In this document: one piece after another, positions 58,339 through 64,000 of the stretch
How positions within the stretch are numbered: position 1 is the stretch's first letter
Layout of the letters: each line of letters starts with the position of its first letter
NCBI RefSeq assembly: GCF_000258175.1
Contig: NZ_JH636049.1
Span: 4,568,672 to 4,632,671, forward strand
Direction: 5' to 3'
From: Saccharomonospora xinjiangensis XJ-54
GTDB lineage: Bacteria > Actinomycetota > Actinomycetes > Mycobacteriales > Pseudonocardiaceae
DNA: 64,000 nucleotides
Translations under genes and position numbers: made by a program
The notes under the pieces: generated by a model
Told to the model about the DNA's origin: nothing
The model's database searches: none
What the model saw: only the letters and a program-made list of their open reading frames with translations

Positions 58339-58740
58339 ATGTTGCGAGGACTGTCCACCGTCGTGTTCCAGGCCGACGACCTCGACGCCGCCCGCGAGTG
58401 GTACACCGACGTGCTGGGTGTGCCGCCCTACTTCGCCAAACCCGACGAAGGCCCCGCCGCCTACATCGAGTTCCGGCTCGGCGACCTTGCGCACGAACTC
58501 GGCATCGTCGCCCGCGCCTACGCACCGCATCCGGCGGCACCGCACCCGTCCGGCGCCGTCGTCTACTGGCATGTCGATGACGTGCAGAAAACCTACGACA
58601 CCCTGCTCGCCAAGGGAGCCACCGAACACGAAGGCCCGACATGGCGCAGCGAGGACTGGCTGACCGCCTCCGTCACCGACCCGTTCGGCAACATCCTCGG
58701 CCTGATCCACAGCCCCCATTACCTGAACATGCTCCCGTAA
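58339..58740 (+). CDS. VOC-family (glyoxalase/bleomycin-resistance-like) protein
   Basis: This 133-residue protein has two beta-alpha-beta-beta-beta modules: VVFQADDLDAAREWYTDVLG and VVYWHVDDVQKTYDTLL, with a possible metal Glu in IEFRLGD and TDPFGNILGLI at the end. ATG 58339 follows CAGGGAGA. Such proteins bind or detoxify small compounds, or act as dioxygenases or isomerases. It is paired with the WYL regulator and is directly followed by a 21-nt-period tandem repeat. Confidence 0.9.
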   Translation: MLRGLSTVVFQADDLDAAREWYTDVLGVPPYFAKPDEGPAAYIEFRLGDLAHELGIVARAYAPHPAAPHPSGAVVYWHVDDVQKTYDTLLAKGATEHEGPTWRSEDWLTASVTDPFGNILGLIHSPHYLNMLP

Positions 58741-58803
58741 TCGTGTCCGCACCTCCTGCACGTGTGTCCGCACCTTGTGCACATCTGTCTGCACTTCCTG
58801 AGC
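58741..58803 (+). repeat. Tandem repeat, period 21 nt, directly after the VOC stop codon
   Basis: Three units (58741-58761, 58762-58782, 58783-58803) start at the base after the TAA stop. Units 1 and 2 agree at 17 of 21 positions; unit 3 is more diverged. The shared core is TGTCCGCACCT and TGCAC. A related array follows the stop of the gene at 62231. No coding role is evident. Confidence 0.75.
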
Positions 58804-58865
58804 GCCGGGCCGGGATCGTCAGGGCCTGATGTGACGACGGGAACCCGGCATGGCGAACAACAAGG

Positions 58866-58916
58866 GCCCCTGGCACGTGCAGAACGGTTCCGGCCGAAAA
58901 CCGCGCTGCCAGGGGC
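58866..58916 (+). terminator. Long hairpin downstream of the VOC gene
   Basis: GCCCCTGGCA (58866-58875) pairs with TGCCAGGGGC (58907-58916), with an inner CGGTT/AACCG pairing and TTT after. It lies 125 bp downstream of the VOC stop. Apart from the tandem repeat and this hairpin, 58741-59119 holds no gene I can support. Confidence 0.55.
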
Positions 58917-59119
58917 TTTGCCACTCCGGACACCGACATCGCCGGTACACACCTGTGATCCAGCGAGCAGCCTTGCCTGTCAGTGCATCCGGCACGCGCG
59001 GCTCAGTGGGGGTGCCGCACCCCGCAGGGCCTTTTGAGCCTCGCGGTTTTCCGGACGGTGAGGGTTCGGTCACGCTACGATGCTGCTCGTTCGCGGATGA
59101 GGTGAGGGGGCGAGCAGGA

Positions 59120-59611
59120 ATGGAAACCAGCGAGGGAACTGGTGATCTTCCCGCCGGTGGCGCCGAACGGAGGGCGTCGGTGGAGCCGGGTGACGGCGGT
59201 GCGGCCGGTGGTATGGCGAATCTGTGGAACGGCGTGAATTTCATCGTGGACGGCAAGCCGTCGGTGCCGGGCGCGGAGGGTGGCTTCGACCTCGATCTCG
59301 CCACCGCCGAAGGCCTCTACCGGGAAGCGGTCTCTCTGGCCGAGGATCTGGAGGAGGTGAGGCGTGTTGCGGAACGCCTTTGCGAGACTCAGCCGCCTGC
59401 CGATGATCCGGCCAGCGTGAGTTTCAACAATGCCGGTGTGGAAGCATTCAAAGCGGGCGCTGTGCACGTCCAGGCCGAAGTCGATTACTACTGGAGTCTT
59501 GCCAGGGCCTTGGGCAAGGCGTTGGGCCTGTATCAGGAGTCCGACGAGCAGGCGGGACGTGACATCACCGCTTCCGGCGGCGAGTCCGACTCCGGTGGAG
59601 GTTTCATCTGA
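59120..59611 (+). CDS. Helical secretion-associated protein (ESX-like)
   Basis: This 163-residue protein has a Gly/Glu-rich start and a helical core: AEGLYREAVSLAEDLEEVRR and KAGAVHVQAEVDYYWSLARA, ending with an acidic/Gly tail. WNGVNFIVDGKP lies before the helices. ATG 59120 follows AGCAGG. Its stop overlaps the DUF3558 lipoprotein ATG, a pairing often found in Pseudonocardiaceae near type VII-like secretion loci. I do not recognise a named family. Confidence 0.7.
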   Translation: METSEGTGDLPAGGAERRASVEPGDGGAAGGMANLWNGVNFIVDGKPSVPGAEGGFDLDLATAEGLYREAVSLAEDLEEVRRVAERLCETQPPADDPASVSFNNAGVEAFKAGAVHVQAEVDYYWSLARALGKALGLYQESDEQAGRDITASGGESDSGGGFI

Positions 59612-60246
59612 TGAAGCGCATGGGCGCGGTGCTGTGCGGTTGTGCTGTGGTGGTCGCCGCCGGCTGCTCAGCGGAGCAGAGTGGGGAAGCGGCACCGAAC
59701 CTTGGAGCGTCGATGTCCCGCTCAGCGAGTTCTCCAGGCAGCCCAGGGTTGCCGCACAGTGGTGCTCCTGCGGTGACGGATCCGCTGCCGGAGTCGGTGC
59801 TGTCCAGCCACCCGTGCGAGGTGCTCACGCCGGAGCAGGTGCGGCAGGCGTTGGGACGGGGCGCGTCGGCGGGGGAGCGTAAGGATCTGGAGCCGGTCGG
59901 GCCGGGCTGCGATTGGTCGAACTCGGAAAATCTCGGGGCCGGGTTCCAGATTGGCTTCAGTGTCGTGTCGCGGCAGGGGTTGAGTGCGCAGTATGCGAAT
60001 ACGAAGCCCCAGAAGGCGATTTTCCGGGAATTGACCTCGGTCGCCGGGTTTCCTGCCGTGGCGTTCAAGGACAGCGAGGACAACCGTCACTGCACTGTGG
60101 CCGTCGGACTGGCGAACGAGTTTTCAGTAACGGCCACTGTGAGTTTGAGTTTCGAGCAGGAATCGGAAGGCACCGACTCCTGCGTTCCTGCGGAGAAGGT
60201 CGCCGCGATGGTCGTGGGGAACCTCAAGGCCAAAGCGGGCAGATAG
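59611..60246 (+). CDS. DUF3558 lipoprotein
   Basis: This 211-residue protein has a lipoprotein signal (VVVAAGCS), a Ser/Pro-rich linker, and a DUF3558 domain: PCEVLTPEQVRQALG, GPGCDWSN, FPAVAFKDSEDNRHCTVAVG and CVPAEKVAAMVV. The Cys residues probably form two disulphides outside the membrane. ATG overlaps the upstream stop (TGATG), so the two are co-translated. Function of DUF3558 is unknown. Confidence 0.88.
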   Translation: MKRMGAVLCGCAVVVAAGCSAEQSGEAAPNLGASMSRSASSPGSPGLPHSGAPAVTDPLPESVLSSHPCEVLTPEQVRQALGRGASAGERKDLEPVGPGCDWSNSENLGAGFQIGFSVVSRQGLSAQYANTKPQKAIFRELTSVAGFPAVAFKDSEDNRHCTVAVGLANEFSVTATVSLSFEQESEGTDSCVPAEKVAAMVVGNLKAKAGR

Positions 60247-60455
60247 CCGATCGGGCGTTCTCGGTGAGCCACCCAAAGTTCCAGCTCACGGACCACCTGG
60301 CGGGACCACGGCGCCTGCCTCGGGCACGATGGTGATGACGCTGCCGCACCCGGACACGCCGCCCCACGCCGGTCAGCGATCGTCGTCGCGAGCCCGCCGA
60401 TGAGCCGTGGCTCCCATGGTGGCGAGGTGAACTGCCACACTGCGGGGGAGAGGGG

Positions 60456-61697
60456 TCAGCCACTCACCGCACACTGGCCCCGATCCACCTTCCTCGGCGC
60501 CTGCGACGACGGCCGGGGATCGAAGTCGAACACCTCCACCGGGATGTACAGCGTCGCGCAGGCGTTCGGAATGTCCACCACACCCGAGAACCTGCCCTCG
60601 ATCGGCGCCGCCCCCAGCAACAGATACGCCTGCTCCCGCGTGTACCCGAACGTCGTCAGATAGTCGATCGCGTGCAGGCACGCCCGCCGGTACGCCAGCG
60701 TCGAATCCAGATACCGCTGCTCGCCGGACTCCGTCACCGACAGCCCCGCGAACGTCAGGTACTCCGAGTACCTCGGCTCTACCCGGCCCGGGATGAACAC
60801 CGGTGTCTCCACCCCGTACATCTCCATACCGCCCTTGATCACGTCCACGTGCAGATCGACGTAACCGCCCATCTCGATCGCCCCGCAGAACGTGATCTCA
60901 CCGTCGCCCTGACTGAAATGCAGATCACCCAGCGACAGTTTCGCCCCAGGCACGAACACCGGATAGAACACCCGAGAACCCCGCGACAGGTTCTTGATGT
61001 CCTGGTTGCCACCGTTCTCCCTGGGCGGGGCCGTCCGTGCCGCCTCCGCGGCCACCCGTTCGAACTCCGCACCCGACAACGACCCCAGCAGCGCGTTGTG
61101 CGGCTCCGGCGGCAACGCCAACGGCGGCACCGCCGACGGGTTCGTCGCGATCAGATCCCCCTCACGCCGGTTCCACCGCGCTAGCAACTCCGCCGACGGC
61201 GCCGTCCCCATCAGACCGGGATGGGCGATCCCCACGAACGACACCCCCGGCAGATGCCGCGACGTCGCCGTCTGCCCGTGGAAGTCCCACACCGCCTTGT
61301 ACGCGTCGGGGAAGTGGTCGGTGAGGAACCCGCCACCGTTCTCCCGCGCGAAGATGCCCGTGTAACCCCAGCCCTGACCCGCTACCGGGCCCTGCTCCTG
61401 CGGCACCGGACCGAGATCCAGAATGTCCACCAGCAACAGATCACCCGGCTCGGCACCCTCCACCGCGATCGGACCGGACAACTGGTGCACCATCGACAGA
61501 TCCGCGTCACGCACGTCGTTGGCGGAGTCGTCGTTGTGGATCGTCCCGTCGAACCACTCGCGGCACTCCACCCGGAACTCCTCACCGGGCCGCACCGTCA
61601 CCGCCGCGGGCACATCCGGATGCCACCGGTTGTGCCCGCGCACGTCCTGCTCGGCGAACCGGCGCGACTGATCGACACTGAACTTCACCTCAGGCAT
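60456..61697 (-). CDS. fmdA: Formamidase/acetamidase (FmdA)
   Basis: This 413-residue enzyme matches the FmdA/AmdA family: GHNRWHPDVPAAVTVRPGEE, SGPIAVEGAEPGDLL, GIAHPGLMGTAP, GGNQDIKNLSRGS and QGDGEITFCGAIEMGG. The metal and catalytic residues in these strings look intact. It hydrolyses formamide to formate and ammonia. ATG 61697 follows GAGGGGATG. It is preceded 28 bp upstream by the FmdB zinc-ribbon gene, the usual pairing. Confidence 0.95.
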   Translation of the reverse strand: MPEVKFSVDQSRRFAEQDVRGHNRWHPDVPAAVTVRPGEEFRVECREWFDGTIHNDDSANDVRDADLSMVHQLSGPIAVEGAEPGDLLLVDILDLGPVPQEQGPVAGQGWGYTGIFARENGGGFLTDHFPDAYKAVWDFHGQTATSRHLPGVSFVGIAHPGLMGTAPSAELLARWNRREGDLIATNPSAVPPLALPPEPHNALLGSLSGAEFERVAAEAARTAPPRENGGNQDIKNLSRGSRVFYPVFVPGAKLSLGDLHFSQGDGEITFCGAIEMGGYVDLHVDVIKGGMEMYGVETPVFIPGRVEPRYSEYLTFAGLSVTESGEQRYLDSTLAYRRACLHAIDYLTTFGYTREQAYLLLGAAPIEGRFSGVVDIPNACATLYIPVEVFDFDPRPSSQAPRKVDRGQCAVSG

Positions 61698-61725
61698 GGC
61701 ACATCCCCTCACCAATGTGGACAGT

Positions 61726-62004
61726 TCACGGCCGGGGCAGACGCGCATGCCGGGGGTCCCGGCTCACCCGCGTCGTCCCGGATCGCGGCGGCGCCGACAC
61801 CACGCCCGGCTGCTCGGCGGTCCGCTCGGCACTCTCCATCGCCCGCCACACCGCCGGATCACCACGACGGAGGCGGGGAGCGGTGAACCTCCGCGCCGAC
61901 GCATCACCACACCGCGGACACGGCCACCGCGACCCGGCCTCACCCATCGCCGCCCGCACGTCGAAGTCACCGCACCGCCTGCACCGAAACGAGTAGGTCA
62001 CCAT
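61726..62004 (-). CDS. fmdB: FmdB-family zinc-ribbon protein
   Basis: This 92-residue protein has a zinc ribbon at its start (YSFRCRRCGDFDVR, then WPCPRCG; two CxxC pairs) and a basic, disordered tail. Such proteins accompany FmdA and are thought to be regulators, though evidence is thin. ATG 62004 starts it; the gene ends 28 bp before fmdA. Both are likely one operon. Confidence 0.88.
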   Translation of the reverse strand: MVTYSFRCRRCGDFDVRAAMGEAGSRWPCPRCGDASARRFTAPRLRRGDPAVWRAMESAERTAEQPGVVSAPPRSGTTRVSRDPRHARLPRP

Positions 62005-62125
62005 GCTCCAGCCCCGAGGTCCGTGGCACCGCCGACACCGCCGACACCGTTGTCCGGGGGTGACTTCCCGGCCGCGAAGCGGCTAAACGGAGGCGGCGCA
62101 ACGAGCGTGCCCGCACCCCAGGAAC

Positions 62126-62141
62126 GCAGGTCCGCACCTGC
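62126..62141 (-). terminator. Short hairpin downstream of the PrmC-related gene
   Basis: GCAGGT (62126-62131), loop CCGC and ACCTGC (62136-62141) form a perfect 6-bp hairpin just beyond the tandem repeat that follows the gene at 62231. It could end that transcript; no U-run is seen. Confidence 0.35.
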
Positions 62142-62165
62142 CGCACCCACCCGACAGTGAGGCAC

Positions 62166-62228
62166 GTCCGCAGACTGCCAACACACGGACGTGAACTACC
62201 AACACACGTGCACAGGCTGCGGACACGG
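62166..62228 (-). repeat. Tandem repeat, period 21 nt, directly after the PrmC-related stop codon
   Basis: Read on the minus strand, three 21-nt units (62228-62208, 62207-62187, 62186-62166) begin two bases after the stop of the gene at 62231. The first has TGTCCGCAG and TGTGCAC like the array at 58741; the next two share GTGTGTTGG. Position and sense match the other array. Confidence 0.7.
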
Positions 62229-62230
62229 CA

Positions 62231-63001
62231 TCAGGGGGAGAGCGCGGACACCACGGTGGCATCCCGCTCCGCGCACGAGCGCACCTCAGGAACCAGCCCC
62301 GCCGCCTCCGCCGCCGCCACCGCCGCATCCACCTGCGACACCCCCACCTCGAACAACACCCGGCCGCCCCCGCCCAGCCACCAAGGCGCGACGCCGAGCA
62401 ACCGCCGCACCATCGCCAACCCGTCACGCCCGCCGTCCAGCGCAGCCAACGGCTCATGTTCCCTGGCCTCGGGCGGCATCCACCGCACCGCCGCACTCGG
62501 CACATACGGAACGTTCGCCACCAGCACATCCACCCGGCCCGCCAACTTCTCCGGCAGCGCCGCGTCGAAATCGCCCTCCCACACCTCGGCCCCCGCGCCT
62601 GCCAACGTCCGCCGAGCACACCGCACCGCCACCGGATCGACATCCGCCGCGAACACCCTCACCCCGGGCACCCTCGCCGCCACCACCGCCGCGATCGCCC
62701 CCGCACCGCAACACAGATCGACCACCACCGAGCCCGCTCCCGCGAGCGCCACCGCAGATTCGGCGAGGAACTCCGTCCGCCGACGCGGCACGAACACACC
62801 GGGCTCCACCACCACGCGCAAACCGCCGAACTCCACCCACCCCAGCAGGTGCTCCAACGGAACCCCCGACACCCGCCGCGAGACCAGCGACTCCAACCCC
62901 TCCGCATCGGCCGCCGCATCCGCCAGCAACCCCGCCTCCTCCTCAGCGAACACGCACCCCGCCGCGCGCAGCCGCTCCACCACCAACCCGGTGTCCGTCA
63001 T
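62231..63001 (-). CDS. PrmC-related protein N5-glutamine methyltransferase homologue
   Basis: This 256-residue protein has an N-terminal helical domain, GVPLEHLLGWVEFGGLRV (as in PrmC/HemK), FVPRRRTEFL, motif I VVDLCCGAGAIA and NVPYVPSAAV where PrmC has NPPY. The Val in place of the first Pro marks the group of PrmC-like enzymes of unknown substrate (TIGR03704 type). ATG 63001 is chosen; the upstream frame is GC-rich leader. It probably methylates a glutamine side chain. Its stop is followed by the 21-nt repeat. Confidence 0.85.
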   Translation of the reverse strand: MTDTGLVVERLRAAGCVFAEEEAGLLADAAADAEGLESLVSRRVSGVPLEHLLGWVEFGGLRVVVEPGVFVPRRRTEFLAESAVALAGAGSVVVDLCCGAGAIAAVVAARVPGVRVFAADVDPVAVRCARRTLAGAGAEVWEGDFDAALPEKLAGRVDVLVANVPYVPSAAVRWMPPEAREHEPLAALDGGRDGLAMVRRLLGVAPWWLGGGGRVLFEVGVSQVDAAVAAAEAAGLVPEVRSCAERDATVVSALSP

Positions 63002-63188
63002 CCCCGCAGGGTACGCGGCGGTGGCCGCCGAGCCGCAGCACTCACAGCCCACACCCCTCCGACCTCAACCACCTGACACACGGCCACTCAGTCGATCATG
63101 GATGCACCGTTCAGCCGATTGCCCACCGCGAAATTGTCATTAATTGATGAAGTCTGACGTTGTGCACGACCAAGGAGACAACAAAACA

Positions 63189-63626
63189 ATGAAGCGCCCC
63201 CTGCGCAGGATGGCCCTCACAACGGGTGTTGCGATGGCCCTCACCAGCACCATCTTCGCGACCGGCGCCGCTGCCGCCACCCCCGGGGACACGGCCACGA
63301 CGAACAATGCCGGAATCCGCGTCGTCGCGCAGGCGCACACCGCTACCGGCGGCTGGGGCGAGTACGCGATCGACGACACCGCCGACGACATCACCATCCA
63401 GGTCACGGAGAGTGTCGGCGGCGGCATCTGGAGCCACGGTGCCACAACCAATCTCATCGGCCAGAAGGTCTGCTACTCGCAGTACCGGCACAACTCCGTC
63501 TCACACGGCTCGTCCGTGACGATGGACGGCAGCAAGGACTCCGACTGGGTCGGCCCCGGCGCGGTCTCCGACGCGAACATCACCAAATACACCACCGCGA
63601 CCTGCAGGACCTACTGGAGCAAGTGA
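63189..63626 (+). CDS. Lactococcin-972-like secreted peptide
   Basis: This 145-residue protein has a Sec signal (MKRPLRRMALTTGVAMAL..., cleavage near GAAAATPG) and a mature part resembling the lactococcin 972 family: GGGIWSHG, CYSQYRHNSVSHGSSVT and the aromatic end CRTYWSK, compared with W-x-x-G, Y-S-N-Y-x-H-x-x-K-x-H and the C-terminal aromatic tail of lactococcin 972. Lactococcin 972 blocks septum formation by binding lipid II. ATG 63189 follows AAGGAGA. The usual partner genes, a multi-TM immunity protein and an ABC transporter, are not visible. Confidence 0.65.
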   Translation: MKRPLRRMALTTGVAMALTSTIFATGAAAATPGDTATTNNAGIRVVAQAHTATGGWGEYAIDDTADDITIQVTESVGGGIWSHGATTNLIGQKVCYSQYRHNSVSHGSSVTMDGSKDSDWVGPGAVSDANITKYTTATCRTYWSK

Positions 63627-63729
63627 TCGTGGCACCGGATGCCGTCGCCGCGCTGCAGCGTTTCACCAGTGCAGCGTTCCACCAGCCCGGCGGCGACACC
63701 CACCCACGCGACCAGTCCGCTCACGGACG

Positions 63730-64000
63730 TCACGGCCGCGCCAGGGGAGACTCCTCGATCGCCTCCGCCGCGGCGCTCATCGAGTCGTCCATGTACACCG
63801 ACGTGGTGGACAGGCTCGCGTGCCCCGCGATCTGCGCCACCGTCGCGATGTCCACACCGGCCCTCGCCAGGATCGTCAACGCCGTGTGGCGCAACGAATG
63901 CGGAGTCGCCCGCCTTCCCAGGAACTCCCTCGTGTAGCGCTGCACCATGCGCTGCACGTCCCTCGGCGACAGCCGCCAGCCCCGGATCGACACGAACAGC
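63730..64000 (-). CDS. Tyrosine recombinase, C-terminal part (truncated by window)
   Basis: The frame is open to the right edge, so this is the C-terminal ~89 residues of a phage-type integrase. The catalytic HSLRHT (His-x-x-Arg), the second His in AGHASLSTT and the Tyr nucleophile in SVYMDDS are present. It ends with a basic/acidic tail. It lies next to the lactococcin-like gene and may belong to an integrated element starting beyond the window. No attachment site is visible. Confidence 0.85.
   Translation of the reverse strand, partial: LFVSIRGWRLSPRDVQRMVQRYTREFLGRRATPHSLRHTALTILARAGVDIATVAQIAGHASLSTTSVYMDDSMSAAAEAIEESPLARP

Noticed and set aside
58850..59119. An upstream extension of the ESX-like gene starting at ATG 58850
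   Set aside because: The added residues are basic and Cys/His/Arg-rich without family resemblance and cover a likely terminator hairpin; ATG 59120 with AGCAGG is a better start.
1..64000. CRISPR arrays, rRNA or complete tRNA genes, and insertion sequences
   Set aside because: I saw no regularly spaced identical repeats of 25-40 bp, no rRNA signature, no full cloverleaf and no transposase. The two 21-nt-period arrays have no spacers and are not CRISPRs.

Overview
The window is high-GC DNA with dense, often overlapping genes and many GTG starts. The gene families (Asp23/AmaP operon, BTAD and LAL regulators, WXG100-like and DUF3558 proteins, a streptogrisin-type protease, ECF sigma with SnoaL tail, CGNR and WYL regulators) point to an actinomycete. 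A member of the Pseudonocardiaceae (Amycolatopsis/Saccharomonospora/Prauserella type) is my best guess, inferred from gene content only. The window is cut on both sides: it opens inside a glycosyltransferase gene and ends inside a tyrosine recombinase gene.

Layout. (1) 1-13.5 kb is the right-hand part of a specialised-metabolite cluster: a glycosyltransferase, three cytochromes P450, a PhyH-type Fe/2OG dioxygenase, a UbiA prenyltransferase, an FAD monooxygenase, a class I methyltransferase, an acyl-CoA-dehydrogenase-fold protein, an alpha/beta hydrolase, a B12-dependent radical SAM enzyme and a polyprenyl diphosphate synthase. It ends at a perfect 16-bp hairpin. The set suggests a prenylated, C-methylated, heavily oxidised and glycosylated product (meroterpenoid-like). 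No scaffold synthase or terpene cyclase is in view. (2) 13.6-16.4 kb is a tightly overlapping Asp23/Gls24-AmaP envelope operon. (3) 16.4-30.3 kb holds an aldo/keto reductase, a secreted serine protease, several regulator/target pairs (HxlR-MFS, MarR-SDR, CGNR-hydrolase), a WXG-like/DUF1023/lipoprotein trio, a MerR-PP2C fusion and an ECF-sigma operon. (4) 30.3-38.2 kb holds a DHA2 efflux pump divergent from an arylamine N-acetyltransferase, a LAL regulator, a frameshifted DUF1330 gene with a SnoaL-like gene, and a MerR-imine reductase pair.

(5) 38.3-43 kb is a metallophore-type module: an EntS-like exporter divergent from a FecCD/FepC/FepB-type importer, each preceded by a Zur/Fur-like palindrome. 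(6) 43-58.8 kb holds a HEAT-repeat protein, a very large secreted TolB-propeller amidohydrolase, a BTAD-NB-ARC-TPR regulator, two translationally coupled imine reductases, a TetR-SDR pair with a perfect 18-bp inverted repeat, and a WYL-VOC pair with a palindromic operator. (7) 58.7-64 kb holds a second secretion-associated pair (helical protein plus DUF3558 lipoprotein), a formamidase fmdA/fmdB pair, a PrmC-related methyltransferase, a lactococcin-972-like secreted peptide and an integrase fragment.

The least expected features are a 21-nt-period tandem repeat that sits directly after the stop codon of two unrelated genes (58741-58803 and 62166-62228, same sense orientation relative to the gene), an orphan lactococcin-972-like gene next to a recombinase, a Zur-like box containing the likely -10 of a possibly leaderless transporter mRNA, and a three-helix intergenic structure at 56331-56387. 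All functional assignments come from reading motifs; no database search was run.
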